From Paragordius varius (Eukaryota > Nematomorpha), in NCBI GenBank assembly GCA_964247055.1, contig OZ176052.1:13268001-13332000 (forward strand): a stretch of 64,000 bases of DNA, given 5' to 3'. Of the stretch, positions 38,164-53,140 are shown piece after piece; the stretch's first letter is position 1, and each line of letters begins with the position of its first letter. A model generated the notes under the pieces. That model was given only the letters and a program-made list of their open reading frames with translations. It did no database searches and was not told the origin of the DNA. Both the position numbers and the translations under genes were made by a program.

Positions 38164-41100
38164 AATTATGGTATTAAACTAGTCGCATCAATACTCAAAT
38201 TAAACTTTGTCCTTAAAAATCGGATATTGGTAACCAGTGAACAAAATAATTTTTTATATATTCTCTTAGTAATACTACATCAAAATATAGAGATAGTTTG
38301 ACAAACTCTTTCATATCCGATTTTTACAACGATACTTTATAAATTAATGTATAAAACTAGTCGTATCAATACTCAAGTTAAACTTTATCCTTAAAAATTG
38401 GATATTGGTCACCGGTGAACAAAATAATTTTTTATACATTCTCTTAGCAAGACTACATCAAAATATAGAGATAGTTTGACAAACTCTTTCATATCCGATT
38501 TTTACAACGATACTTTAAAAATTAATGTATTAAACTAGTCGCATCAATACTCAAGTTAAACTTTGTCCTTAAAAATCGGATATTGGTTACCGGTGAACAA
38601 AATAATTTTTATACATTCTCTTAGTTAGACTACATCAAAATATAGAGATAGTTTGACAAACTCTTTCATATCCGATTTTCACAACGATACTTTAAAAATT
38701 AATGTATAAAACTAGTCGCATGATTACTCAAGTTAAACTTTGTCCTTAAAAATCGGATATTGGTCACCGGTGAACAAAATTATTTTTTATACATTCTCTT
38801 AGTAGGACTACATATAAATATAGAGATAGTTTGGCAAACTCTTTCATATCCGATTTTTACAATACTTTAAAAATTAATGTATAAAACTAGTCGCATGATT
38901 ACTCAAGTTAAACTTTGTCCTTAAAAATCGTATATTGGTCACCGGTGAACAAAATAATTTTTTATACATTCTCTTAGTAAGACTACATCAAAATATAGAG
39001 ATAGTTTGACAAACTCTTTCATATCCGATTTTTACAACGATACTTTAAAAATTATGGTATTAAACTAGTCGCATCAATACTCAAATTAAACTTTGTCCTT
39101 AAAAATCGGATATTGGTCACCAGTGAACAAAATAATTTTTTATACATTCTCTTAGTAAGACTACATCAAAATATAGAGATAGTTTGACAAACTCTTTCAT
39201 ATCCGATTTTTACAACGATACTTTATAAATTGTATAAAACTAGTCGTATCAATACTCAAGTTAAACTTTATCCTTAAAAATTGGATATTGGTCACCGGTG
39301 AACAAAATTATTTTTTATACATTCTCTTAGTAGGACTACATATAAATATAGAGATAGTTTGGCAAACTCTTTCATATCCGATTTTTACAATACTTTAAAA
39401 ATTAATGTATAAAACTAGTCGCATGATTACTCAAGTTAAACTTTGTCCTTAAAAATCGTATATTGGTCACCGGTGAACAAAATAATTTTTTATACATTCT
39501 CTTAGTAAGACTACATCAAAATATAGAGATAGTTTGACAAACTCTTTCATATCCGATTTTTACAACGATACTTTAAAAATTATGGTATTAAACTAGTCGC
39601 ATCAATACTCAAATTAAACTTTGTCCTTAAAAATCGGATATTGGTCACCAGTGAACAAAATAATTTTTTATACATTCTCTTAGTAAGACTACATCAAAAT
39701 ATAGAGATAGTTTGACAAACTCTTTCATATCCGATTTTTACAACGATACTTTATAAATTAATGTATAAAACTAGTCGTATCAATATTCAAGTTAAACTTT
39801 ATCCTTAAAAATTGGATATTGGTCACCGGTGAACAAAATAATTTTTTATACATTCTCTTAGCAAGACTACATCAAAATATAGAGATAGTTTGACAAACTC
39901 TTTCATATCCGATTTTTACAACGATACTTTAAAAATTAATGTATTAAACTAGTCGCATCAATACTCAAGTTAAACTTTGTCCTTAAAAATCGGATATTGG
40001 TCACCGGTGAACAAAATTATTTTTTATACATTCTTTTCGCAAGACTACATCAAAATATAGAGATAGTTTGACAAACTCTTTCATATCCGATTTTTACAAC
40101 GATACTTTATAAATTAATGTATAAAACTAGTCGCATGATCACTCAAGTTAAACTTTGTCCTTAAAAATCGGATATTGGTCACCGGTGAACAAAATTATTT
40201 TTTATACATTCTCTTAGTAGGACTACATATAAATATAGAGATAGTTTGGCAAACTCTTTCATATCCGATTTTTACAATACTTTAAAAATTAATGTATAAA
40301 ACTAGTCGCATGATTACTCAAGTTAAACTTTGTCCTTAAAAATCGGATATTGGTCACCGGAACAAAATAATTTTTTATACATTCTCTTAGTTAGACTACA
40401 TCAAAATATAGAGATAGTTTGACAAACTCTTTCATATCCGATTTTTACAACGATACTTTAAAAATTAATGTATTAAACTAGTCGCATCAATACTCAAGTT
40501 AAACTTTGTCCTTAAAAATTGGATATTGGTCACCGGTGAACAAAATAATATTTTATACATTCTCTTAGTAAGACTACATCAAAATATAGAGATAGTTTGA
40601 CAAACTCTTTCATATCCGATTTTTACAACGATACTTTAAAAATTATGGTATTAAACTAGTCGCATCAATACTCAAATTAAACTTTGTCCTTAAAAATCGG
40701 ATATTGGTCACCGGTGAACAAAATAATTTTTTATACATTCTCTTAGTAAGACTACATCAAAATAAATAGATAGTTTGACAAACTCTTTCATATCCGATTT
40801 TTACAACGATACTTTATAAATTAATGTATAAAACTAGTCGTATCAATACTCAAGTTAAACTTTATCCTTAAAAATTGGATATTGGTCACCGGTGAACAAA
40901 ATAATTTTTTATACATTCTCTTAGTAAGACTACATCAAAATATAGAGATAGTTTGACAAACTCTTTCATATCCGATTTTTACAACGATACTTTAAAAATT
41001 ATGGTATTAAACTAGTCGCATCAATACTCAAATTAAACTTTGTCCTTAAAAATCGGATATTGGTCACCGGTGAACAAAATTATTTTTTATATATTCTTTT

Positions 41101-44100
41101 AGTAAGACTACATCAAAATATAGAGATAGTTTGACAAACTCTTTCATATCCGATTTTTACAACGATACTTTATAAATTAATGTATAAAACTAGTCGTATC
41201 AATACTCAAGTTAAACTTTATCCTTAAAAATTGGATATTGGTCACCGGTGAACAAAATAATTTTTTATACATTCTCTTAGTAAGACTACATCAAAATATA
41301 GAGATAGTTTGACAAACTCTTTCATATCCGATTTTTACAACGATACTTTAAAAATTATGGTATTAAACTAGTCGCATCAATACTCAAATTAAACTTTGTC
41401 CTTAAAAATCGGATATTGGTCACCGGTGAACAAAATTATTTTTTATATATTCTCTTAGCAAGACTACATCAAAATATAGAGATAGTTTGACAAACTCTTT
41501 CATATCCGATTTTCACAACGATACTTTAAAAATTAATGTATAAAACTAGTCGTATCAATAAATCGCATCAATACTCAAGTTAAACTTAGTCCTTAAAAAT
41601 CGGATATTGGTCACCGGTGAACAAAATTATTTTTTATACATTCTCTTAGTAGGACTACATCAAAATATAGAGATAGTTTGGCAAACTCTTTCATATCCGA
41701 TTTTTACAGCGATACTTTAAAAATTAATGTATTAAACTAGTCGCATCAATACTCAAATTAAACTTTGTCCTTAAAAATCGGATATTGGTCACCGGTGAAC
41801 AAAATTATTTTTTATATATTCTCTTAGCAAGACTACATCAAAATATAGAGATAGTTTGACAAACTCTTTCATATCCGATTTTCACAACGATACTTTAAAA
41901 ATTAATGTATAAAACTAGTCGTATCAATAAATCGCATCAATACTCAAGTTAAACTTTATCCTTAAAAATTGGATATTGGTCACCGGTGAATAAAATAATT
42001 TTTTATACATTCTCTTAGTAGGACTACATATAAATATAGAGATAGTTTGACAAACTCTTTCATATCCGATTTTTACAACAATACTTTAAAAATTATGGTA
42101 TTAAACCAGTCGCATCAATACTCAAGTTAAACTTTGTCCTTAAAAATCGGATATTGGTCACCGGTGAACAAAATTATTTTTTATACATTCTCTTAGTAGG
42201 ACTACATATAAATATAGAGATAGTTTGGCAAACTCTTTCATATCCGATTTTTACAACGATACTTTATAAATTAATGTATAAAACTAGTCGTATCAATACT
42301 CAAGTTAAACTTTATCCTTAAAAATTGGATATTGGTCACCGGTGAACAAAATAATTTTTTATACATTCTCTTAGTAAGACTACATCAAAATACAGAGATA
42401 GTTTGACAAACTCTTTCATATCCGATTTTTACAACGATACTTTAAAAATTATGGTATTAAACAAGTCGCATCAATACTCAAATTAAACTTTGTCCTTAAA
42501 AATCGGATATTGGTCACCGGTGAACAAAATTATTTTTTATACATTCTCTTAGTAAGACTACATCAAAATATATAATAGTTTGACAAACTCTTTCATATCC
42601 GATTTTTACAACGATACTTTAAAAATTAATGTATAAAACTAGTCGCATCAATACTCAAGTTAAACTTTATCCTTAAAAATTGGATATTGGTCACCGGTGA
42701 ACAAAATAATTTTTTATACATTCTCTTAGTAAGACTACATCAAAATATAGAGATAGTTTGACAAACTCTTTCATATCCGATTTTTACAACGATACTTTAA
42801 AAATTAATATATAAAACTAGTCGCATCAATACTCAAGTTAAACTTTTTCCTTAAAAATAGGATATTGGTCACCGCTGAACAAAATAATTTTTTATACATT
42901 CGCTTAGTAAGACTACATCAAAATATAGAGATAGTTTGACAAACTCTTTTATATCCGATTTTTACAACGATACTTTATAAATTAATGTATAAAACTAGTC
43001 GCATGATCACTCAAGTTAAACTTTGTCCTTAAAAATCGGATATTGGTCACCGGTGAACAAAATAATTTTTTATACATTCTCTTAGTAAGACTACATCAAA
43101 ATATAGAGATAGTTTGACAAACTCTTTCTATCCGATATTTACAACGATACTTTATAAATTAATGTATAAAACTAGTCGTATCAATACTCAAGTTAAACTT
43201 TATCCTTAAAAATTGGATATTGGTCACCGGTGAACAAAATAATTTTTTATACATTCTCTTAGTAAGACTACATCAAAATACAGAGATAGTTTGACAAACT
43301 CTTTCATATCCGATTTTTACAACGATACTTTAAAAATTATGGTATTAAACTAGTCGCATCAATACTCAAATTAAACTTTGTCCTTAAAAATCGGATATTG
43401 GTCACCGGTGAACAAAATTATTTTTTATACATTCTCTTAGTAAGACTACATCAAAATATAGAGATAGTTTGACAAACTCTTTCATATCCGATTTTTACAA
43501 CGATACTTTAAAAATTATGGTATTAAACTAGTCGCATCAATACTCAAATTAAACTTTGTCCTTAAAAATCGGATATTGGTCACCGGTGAACAAAATTATT
43601 TTTTATACATTCTCTTAGTAAGACTACATCAAAATATAGAGATAGTTTGACAAACTCTTTCATATCCGATTTTTACAACGATACTTTAAAAATTAATGTA
43701 TAAAACTAGTCGCATCAATACTAAAGTTAAACTTTATCCTTAAAAATCGGATATTGGTCACCGGTGAACATAATTATTTTTTATACTTAGTAAGACTACA
43801 TCAAAATATAGAAATAGTTTGACAAACTCTTTCATATCCGATTTTTACAACGATACTTTAAAAATTATGGTATTAAACTAGTCGCATCAATACTCAAATT
43901 AAACTTTGTCCTTAAAAATCGGATATTGGTCACCGGTGAACAAAATAATTTTTTAGACATTCTCTTAGTAAGGCTACATCAAAATATAGAGATAGTTTGA
44001 CAAACTCTTTCTATCCGATTTTTGCAACGATACTTTATAAATTAATGTATAAAACTAGTCGTATCAATACTCAAGTTAAACTTTATCCTTAAAAATTGGA

Positions 44101-44862
44101 TATTGGTTACCGGTGAACAAAATAATTTTTTATACATTCTCTTAGTAAGACTACATCAAAATATAGAGTTAGTTTGACAAACTCTTTCATATCCGATTTT
44201 TACAACGATACTTTAAAAATTATGGTATTAAACTAGTCGCATCAATACTCAAATTAAACTTTGTCCTTAAAAATCGGATACTGGTCACCGGTGAACAAAA
44301 TAATTTTTTATACATTCTCTTAGTAAGACTACATCAAAATATAGAGATAGTTTGACAAACTCTTTCATATCCGATTTTTACAACGATACTTTAAAAATTA
44401 TGGTATTAAACTAGTCGCATCAATACTCAAATTAAACTTTGTCCTTAAAAATCGGATATTGGTCACCGGTGAACAAAATAATTTTTTATACATTCTCTTA
44501 GTAAGACTACATCAAAATATAGAGATAGTTTGACAAACTCTTTCTATCCGATTTTTACAACGATACTTTATAAATTAATGTATAAAACTAGTCGTATCAA
44601 TACTCAAGTTAAACTTTATCCTTAAAAATTGGATATTGGTCACCGGTGAACAAAATAATTTTTTATACATTCTCTTAGTAAGACTACATCAAAATACAGA
44701 GATAGTTTGACAAACTCTTTCATATCCGATTTTTACAACGATACTTTAAAAATTATGATATTAAACTAGTCGCATCAATACTCAAATTAAACTTTGTCCT
44801 TAAAAATCGTATATTGGTCACCGGTGAACAAAATTATTTTTTATACATTCTCTTAGTAAGAC
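38164..44862 (+). repeat. Mosaic satellite stretch with a 356-bp dimer
   Basis: No gene. Between about 40561 and 41445 two unit types alternate, TATGGTATT with CAAATTAAA and TTTATAAATT with CGTATCAATACTC, giving a 356-bp dimer about 2.5 times (CGTATC at 40840 and 41196). Two extended units, 41489-41679 and 41858-42048, follow as a 369-bp dimer. A TACAGAG marker recurs at 42391, 43280 and 44695, with 889 bp between the first two. Near 43787 a unit lost 6 bp (TATACTTAG). Confidence 0.78.
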
Positions 44863-47800
44863 TACATCAAAATATAGAGATAGTTTGACAAACTCTTTCA
44901 TATCCGATTTTTACAACGATACTTTAATAATTATGGTATTAAACTAGTCGCATCAATACTCAAATTAAACTTTGTCCTTAAAAATCGGATATTGGTCACC
45001 GGTGAACAAAATTATTTTTTATACATTCTCTTAGTAAGACTACATCAAAATATAGAGATAGTTTGACAAACTCTTTCATATCCGATTTTTACAACGATAC
45101 TTTAAAAATTAATGTATAAAACTAGTCGCATCAATACTAAAGTTAAACTTTATCCTTAAAAATCGGATATTGGTCACCGGTGAACATAATTATTTTTTAT
45201 ACATTCTCTTAGTAAGACTACATCAAAATATAGAAATAGTTTGACAAACTCTTTCATATCCGATTTTTACAACGATACTTTAAAAATTATGGTATTAAAC
45301 TAGTCGCATCAATACTCAAATTAAACTTTGTCCTTAAAAATCGGATATTGGTCACCGGTGAACAAAATTATTTTTTATACATTCTCTTAGTAAGACTACA
45401 TCAAAATATAGAGATAGTTTGACAAACTCTTTCATATCCGATTTTTACAACGATACTTTAAAAATTAATGTATAAAACTAGTCGCATCAATACTAAAGTT
45501 AAACTTTATCCTTAAAAATCGGATATTGGTCACCGGTGAACATAATTATTTTTTATACATTCTCTTAGTAAGACTACATCAAAATATAGAAATAGTTTGA
45601 CAAACTCTTTCATATCCGATTTTTACAACGATACTTTAAAAATTAATGTATTAAACTAGTCGCATCAATACTCAAGTTAAACTTTGTCCTTAAAAATCGG
45701 ATATTGGTCACCGGTGAACATAATTATTTTTTATACATTCTCTTAGTAAGACTACATCAAAATATATAATAGTTTGACAAACTCTTTCATATCCGATTTT
45801 TACAACGATACTTTAAAAATTAATGTATAAAACTAGTCGCATCAATACTCAAGTTAAACTTTATCCTTGAAAATTGGATATTGGTCACCGGTGAACAAAA
45901 TAATTTTTTATACATTCTCTTAGTAAGACTACATCAAAATATAGAGATAGTTTGACAAACTCTTTCATATCCGATTTTTACAACGATACTTTAAAAATTA
46001 TGGTATTAAACTAGTCGCATCAATACTCAAATTAAACTTTGTCCTTAAAAATCGGATATTGGTCACCGGTGAACAAAATAATTTTTTTTACATTCTCTTA
46101 GTAAGACTACATCAAAATATAAAGATAGTTTGACAAACTCTTTCATATCCGATTTTTACAACGATACTTTAAAAATTAATGTATTAAACTAGTCGCATCA
46201 ATACTCAAGTTAAACTTTGTCCTTAAAAATCGGATATTGGTCACCGGTGAACATAATTATTTTTTATACATTCTCTTAGTAAGACTACATCAAAATATAT
46301 AATAGTTTGACAAACTCTTTCATATCCGATTTTTACAACGATACTTTAAAAATTAATGTATAAAACTAGTCGCATCAATACTCAAGTTAAACTTTATCCG
46401 TAAAAATCGGATATTGGTCACCGGTGAACAAAATAATTTTTTATACATTCTCTTAGTAAGACTACATCAAAATATAGAGATAGTTTGACAAACTCTTTCA
46501 TATCCGATTTTTACAACCATACTTTATAAATTAATGTATAAAACTAGTCGTATCAATAAATCGCATCAATACTCAAGTTAAACTTTGTCCATAAAAATCG
46601 GATATTGGTCACCGGTGAACAAAATTATTTTTTATACATTCTCTTAGTAAGACTACATCAAAATATAGAGATAGTTTGACAAACTCTTTCATATCCGATT
46701 TTTACAACCATACTTTATAAATTAATGTATAAAACTAGTCGTATCAATAAATCGCATCAATACTCAAGTTAAACTTTGTCCTTAAAAATCGGATATTGGT
46801 CACCGGTGAACAAAATTATTTTTTATACATTCTCTAGCAAGACTACATCAAAATATAGAGATAGTTTGACAAAATCTTTCATATCCGATTTTTACAACCA
46901 TACTTTATAAATTAATGTATAAAACTAGTCGTATCAATAAATCGCATCAATACTCAAGTTAAACTTTGTCCTTAAAAATCGGATATTGGTCACCGGTGAA
47001 CAAAATTATTTTTTATACATTCTCTTAGTAAGACTACATCAAAATGTAGAGATAGTTTGACAAACTCTTTCATATCCGATTTTTAGAACGATACTTTAAA
47101 AATTATTGTATTAAACCAGTCGCATCAATACTCAAGTTAAACTTTGTCCTTAAAAATCGGATATTGGTCACCGGTGAACAAAATTATTTTTTATACATTC
47201 TCTTAGTAAGACTACATCAAAATATAGATATAGTTTGACAAACTCTTTCATATCCGATTTTTAAATTAATGTATAAAACTAGTCGCATCAATACTAAAGT
47301 TAAACTTTATCCTTAAAAATCGGATATTGGTCACCGGTGAACATAATTATTTTTTATACATTCTCTTAGTAAGACTACATCAAAATATAGAGATAGTTTG
47401 ACAAACTCTTTCATATCCGATTTTTACAACGATACTTTAAAAATTAATGTATTAAACTAGTCGCATCAATACTCAAGTTAAACTTTGTCCTTAAAAATCG
47501 GATATTGGTCACCGGTTAACAAAATTATTTTTTATACATTCTTTTCGCAAGACTACATCAAAATATAGAGATAGTTTGACAAACTCTTTCATATCCGATT
47601 TTTACAACGATACTTTAATAATTATGGTATTAAACTAGTCGCATCAATACTCAAATTAAACTTTGTCCTTAAAAATCGGATATTGGTCACCGGTGAACAA
47701 AATTATTTTTTATACATTCTCTTAGTAAGACTACATCAAAATATAGAGATAGTTTGACAAACTCTTTCATATCCGATTTTTACAACGATACTTTAAAAAT

Positions 47801-50244
47801 TAATGTATAAAACTAGTCGCATCAATACTAAAGTTAAACTTTATCCTTAAAAATCGGATATTGGTCACCGGTGAACATAATTATTTTTTATACATTCTCT
47901 TAGTAAGACTACATCAAAATATAGAAATAGTTTGACAAACTCTTTCATATCCGATTTTTACAACGATACTTTAAAAATTATGGTATTAAACTAGTCGCAT
48001 CAATACTCAAATTAAACTTTGTCCTTAAAAATCGGATATTGGTCACCGGTGAACAAAATTATTTTTTATACATTCTCTTAGTAAGACTACATCAAAATAT
48101 AGAGATAGTTTGACAAACTCTTTCATATCCGATTTTTACAACGATACTTTAAAAATTAATGTATAAAACTAGTCGCATCAATACTAAAGTTAAACTTTAT
48201 CCTTAAAAATCGGATATTGGTCACCGGTGAACATAATTATTTTTTATACATTCTCTTAGTAAGACTACATCAAAATATAGAAATAGTTTGACAAACTCTT
48301 TCATATCCGATTTTTACAACGATACTTTAAAAATTAATGTATTAAACTAGTCGCATCAATACTCAAGTTAAACTTTGTCCTTAAAAATCGGATATTGGTC
48401 ACCGGTGAACATAATTATTTTTTATACATTCTCTTAGTAAGACTACATCAAAATATATAATAGTTTGACAAACTCTTTCATATCCGATTTTTACAACGAT
48501 ACTTTAAAAATTAATGTATAAAACTAGTCGCATCAATACTCAAGTTAAACTTTATCCTTGAAAATTGGATATTGGTCACCGGTGAACAAAATAATTTTTT
48601 ATACATTCTCTTAGTAAGACTACATCAAAATATAGAGATAGTTTGACAAACTCTTTCATATCCGATTTTTACAACGATACTTTAAAAATTATGGTATTAA
48701 ACTAGTCGCATCAATACTCAAATTAAACTTTGTCCTTAAAAATCGGATATTGGTCACCGGTGAACAAAATAATTTTTTTTACATTCTCTTAGTAAGACTA
48801 CATCAAAATATAAAGATAGTTTGACAAACTCTTTCATATCCGATTTTTACAACGATACTTTAAAAATTAATGTATTAAACTAGTCGCATCAATACTCAAG
48901 TTAAACTTTGTCCTTAAAAATCGGATATTGGTCACCGGTGAACATAATTATTTTTTATACATTCTCTTAGTAAGACTACATCAAAATATATAATAGTTTG
49001 ACAAACTCTTTCATATCCGATTTTTACAACGATACTTTAAAAATTAATGTATAAAACTAGTCGCATCAATACTCAAGTTAAACTTTATCCGTAAAAATCG
49101 GATATTGGTCACCGGTGAACAAAATAATTTTTTATACATTCTCTTAGTAAGACTACATCAAAATATAGAGATAGTTTGACAAACTCTTTCATATCCGATT
49201 TTTACAACCATACTTTATAAATTAATGTATAAAACTAGTCGTATCAATAAATCGCATCAATACTCAAGTTAAACTTTGTCCATAAAAATCGGATATTGGT
49301 CACCGGTGAACAAAATTATTTTTTATACATTCTCTTAGTAAGACTACATCAAAATATAGAGATAGTTTGACAAACTCTTTCATATCCGATTTTTACAACC
49401 ATACTTTATAAATTAATGTATAAAACTAGTCGTATCAATAAATCGCATCAATACTCAAGTTAAACTTTGTCCTTAAAAATCGGATATTGGTCACCGGTGA
49501 ACAAAATTATTTTTTATACATTCTCTAGCAAGACTACATCAAAATATAGAGATAGTTTGACAAAATCTTTCATATCCGATTTTTACAACCATACTTTATA
49601 AATTAATGTATAAAACTAGTCGTATCAATAAATCGCATCAATACTCAAGTTAAACTTTGTCCTTAAAAATCGGATATTGGTCACCGGTGAACAAAATTAT
49701 TTTTTATACATTCTCTTAGTAAGACTACATCAAAATGTAGAGATAGTTTGACAAACTCTTTCATATCCGATTTTTAGAACGATACTTTAAAAATTATTGT
49801 ATTAAACCAGTCGCATCAATACTCAAGTTAAACTTTGTCCTTAAAAATCGGATATTGGTCACCGGTGAACAAAATTATTTTTTATACATTCTCTTAGTAA
49901 GACTACATCAAAATATAGATATAGTTTGACAAACTCTTTCATATCCGATTTTTAAATTAATGTATAAAACTAGTCGCATCAATACTAAAGTTAAACTTTA
50001 TCCTTAAAAATCGGATATTGGTCACCGGTGAACATAATTATTTTTTATACATTCTCTTAGTAAGACTACATCAAAATATAGAGATAGTTTGACAAACTCT
50101 TTCATATCCGATTTTTACAACGATACTTTAAAAATTAATGTATTAAACTAGTCGCATCAATACTCAAGTTAAACTTTGTCCTTAAAAATCGGATATTGGT
50201 CACCGGTTAACAAAATTATTTTTTATACATTCTTTTCGCAAGAC
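44863..50244 (+). repeat. 2691-bp tandem higher-order repeat (15 monomers), two copies
   Basis: Copies are 44863-47553 and 47554-50244. Every marker checked falls at 2691 bp: TTTAATAATTATGG (44923 and 47614), CCTTGAAAATTGG (45865 and 48556), AATTTTTTTTAC (46080 and 48771), GTCCATAAAAATC (46587 and 49278), TCTCTAGCAAG (46831 and 49522), a 15-bp-deleted unit (TTTTTAAATTAATG at 47258 and 49949) and TTCTTTTCGC (47539 and 50230). I saw no difference between the two in the stretches I compared, so this is very young or could be an assembly duplication. Confidence 0.9.
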
Positions 50245-52997
50245 TACATCAAAATATAGAGATAGTTTGACAAACTCTTTCATATCCGATTTTTACAACG
50301 ATACTTTAAAAATTATGGTATTAAACTAGTCGCATCAATACTCAAATTAAACTTTGTCCTTAAAAATCGGATATTGGTCACCGGTGAACAAAATAATTTT
50401 TTATACATTCTCTTAGTAAGACTACATCAAAATATAAAGATAGTTTGACAAACTCTTTCATATCCGATTTTTACAACGATACTTTAAAAATTAATGTATT
50501 AAACTAGTCGCATCAATACTCAAGTTAAACTTTGTCCTTAAAAATCGGATATTGGTCACCGGTGAACATAATTATTTTTTATACATTCTCTTAGTAAGAC
50601 TACATCAAAATATATAATAGTTTGACAAACTCTTTCATATCCGATTTTTACAACGATACTTTAAAAATTTATGTATAAAACTAGTCGCATCAATACTCAA
50701 GTTAAACTTTATCCGTAAAAATCGGATATTGGTCACCGGTGAACAAAATAATTTTTTATACATTCTCTTAGTAAGACTACATCAAAATATAGAGATAGTT
50801 TGACAAACTCTTTCATATCCGATTTTTACAACCATACTTTATAAATTAATGTATAAAACTAGTCGTATCAATAAATCGCATCAATACTCAAGTTAAACTT
50901 TGTCCATAAAAATCGGATATTGGTCACCGGTGAACAAAATTATTTTTTATACATTCTCTTAGTAAGACTACATCAAAATATAGAGATAGTTTGACATACT
51001 CTTTCATATCCGATTTTTACAACCATACTTTATAAATTAATGTATAAAACTAGTCGTATCAATAAATCGCATCAATACTCAAGTTAAACTTTGTCCTTAA
51101 AAATCGGATATTGGTCACCGGTGAACAAAATTATTTTTTATACATTCTCTAGCAAGACTACATCAAAATATAGAGATAGTTTGACAAAATCTTTCATATC
51201 CGATTTTTACAACCATACTTTATAAATTAATGTATAAAACTAGTCGTATCAATAAATCGCATCAATACTCAAGTTAAACTTTGTCCTTAAAAATCGGATA
51301 TTGGTCACCGGTGAACAAAATTATTTTTTATACATTCTCTTAGTAAGACTACATCAAAATGTAGAGATAGTTTGACAAACTCTTTCATATCCGATTTTTA
51401 GAACGATACTTTAAAAATTATTGTATTAAACCAGTCGCATCAATACTCAAGTTAAACTTTGTCCTTAAAAATCGGATATTGGTCACCGGTGAACAAAATT
51501 ATTTTTTATACATTCTCTTAGTAAGACTACATCAAAATATAGATATAGTTTGACAAACTCTTTCATATCCGATTTTTAAATTAATGTATAAAACTAGTCG
51601 CATCAATACTAAAGTTAAACTTTATCTTTAAAAATCGGATATTGGTCACCGGTGAACATAATTATTTTTTATACATTCTCTTAGTAAGACTACATCAAAA
51701 TATAGAGATAGTTTGACAAACTCTTTCATATCCGATTTTTACAACGATACTTTAAAAATTAATGTATTAAACTAGTCGCATCAATACTCAAGTTAAACTT
51801 TGTCCTTAAAAATCGGATATTGGTCACCGGTTAACAAAATTATTTTTTATACATTCTTTTCGCAAGACTACATCAAAATATAGAGATAGTTTGACAAACT
51901 CTTTCATATCCGATTTTTACAACGATACTTTAAAAATTATGGTATTAAACTAGTCGCATCAATACTCAAATTAAACTTTGTCCTTAAAAATCGGATATTG
52001 GTCACCGGTGAACAAAATAATTTTTTATACATTCTCTTAGTAAGACTACATCAAAATATAAAGATAGTTTGACAAACTCTTTCATATCCGATTTTTACAA
52101 CGATACTTTAAAAATTAATGTGTTAAACTAGTCGCATCAATACTCAAGTTAAACTTTGTCCTTAAAAATCGGATATTGGTCACCGGTGAACATAATTATT
52201 TTTTATACATTCTCTTAGTAAGACTACATCAAAATATATAATAGTTTGACAAACTCTTTCATATCCGATTTTTACAACGATACTTTAAAAATTAATGTAT
52301 AAAACTAGTCGCATCAATACTCAAGTTAAACTTTATCCGTAAAAATCGGATATTGGTCACCGGTGAACAAAATAATTTTTTATACATTCTCTTAGTAAGA
52401 CTACATCAAAATATAGAGATAGTTTGACAAACTCTTTCATATCCGATTTTTACAACCATACTTTATAAATTAATGTATAAAACTAGTCGTATCAATAAAT
52501 CGCATCAATACTCAAGTTAAACTTTGTCCATAAAAATCGGATATTGGTCACCGGTGAACAAAATTATTTTTTATACATTCTCTTAGTAAGACTACATCAA
52601 AATATAGAGATAGTTTGACAAACTCTTTCATATCCGATTTTTACAACCATACTTTATAAATTAATGTATAAAACTAGTCGTATCAATAAATCGCATCAAT
52701 ACTCAAGTTAAACTTTGTCCTTAAAAATCGGATATTGGTCACCGGTGAACAAAATTATTTTTTATACATTCTCTAGCAAGACTACATCAAAATATAGAGA
52801 TAGTTTGACAAACTCTTTCATATCCGATTTTTACAACCATACTTTATAAATTAATGTATAAAACTAGTCGTATCAATAAATCGCATCAATACTCAAGTTA
52901 AACTTTGTCCTTAAAAATCGGATATTGGTCACCGGTGAACAAAATTATTTTTTATACATTCTCTTAGTAAGACTACATCAAAATATAGATATAGTTT
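46487..52997 (+). repeat. Triplets of consecutive extended 190/191-bp monomers (4 sets)
   Basis: Three extended units stand in a row at 46487-47058, and again at 49178-49749, 50802-51373 and 52426-52997. Each set has ACAACCATACTTTATAAATT before the centre, and the insert TCGTATCAATAAA. The middle unit is 190 bp because TCTCTAGC lacks one T. In the first three sets the last unit begins GACAAAATC; the fourth set has the usual GACAAACTC. A further single extended unit is 53516-53706. Elsewhere extended units are spaced by several normal ones, so this is local amplification. Confidence 0.88.
47245..47300 (+). repeat. 15-bp deletion in the inverted-repeat loop
   Basis: GATTTTT is joined directly to AAATTAATG, losing 15 bp of the left half-loop. 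The same junction recurs near 49936, 51560 and 53006, each by block copying. The 14-bp left arm loses its last base register, but the right arm and the TCACCGGTGA dyad are intact. It shows that the loop sequence is less constrained than the dyad. Confidence 0.82.
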
Positions 52998-53140
52998 GAC
53001 AAACTCTTTCATATCCGATTTTTAAATTAATGTATAAAACTAGTCGCATCAATACTAAAGTTAAACTTTATCCTTAAAAATCGGATATTGGTCACCGGTG
53101 AACATAATTATTTTTTATACATTCTCTTAGTAAGACTACA
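48640..53140 (+). repeat. 1624-bp tandem higher-order repeat, three copies, last one short by a unit
   Basis: GTCCATAAAAATC lies at 49278, 50902 and 52526, and TCTCTAGCAAG at 49522, 51146 and 52770, all 1624 bp apart (9 monomers). The 15-bp-deleted unit is at 49949, 51573 and 53019: the last step is 1446 because copy three lacks the unit with AAAATGTAGAG and TTTTAGAACG (about 178 bp). This array is nested in the second 2691-bp copy and extends past it, so the 1624-bp expansion came later or at its edge. Confidence 0.9.

Larger units (their letters stand above)
30500..40420 (+). repeat. Private subfamily zone: GCATGATTACTC and 3-bp-deleted units
   Basis: Units with GCATGATTACTC in place of GCATCAATACTC, usually joined to ACAATAC (3 bp lost from ACAACGATAC), and neighbours with GTAGGACTACATATAAAT followed by AGTTTGGCAAAC, occur from about 30.5 to 40.4 kb and not in the first 30 kb. 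Outside the zone only the ATATAAAT part reappears, at 42021 and 42199. A subfamily this confined shows that homogenisation acts locally. Confidence 0.85.
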
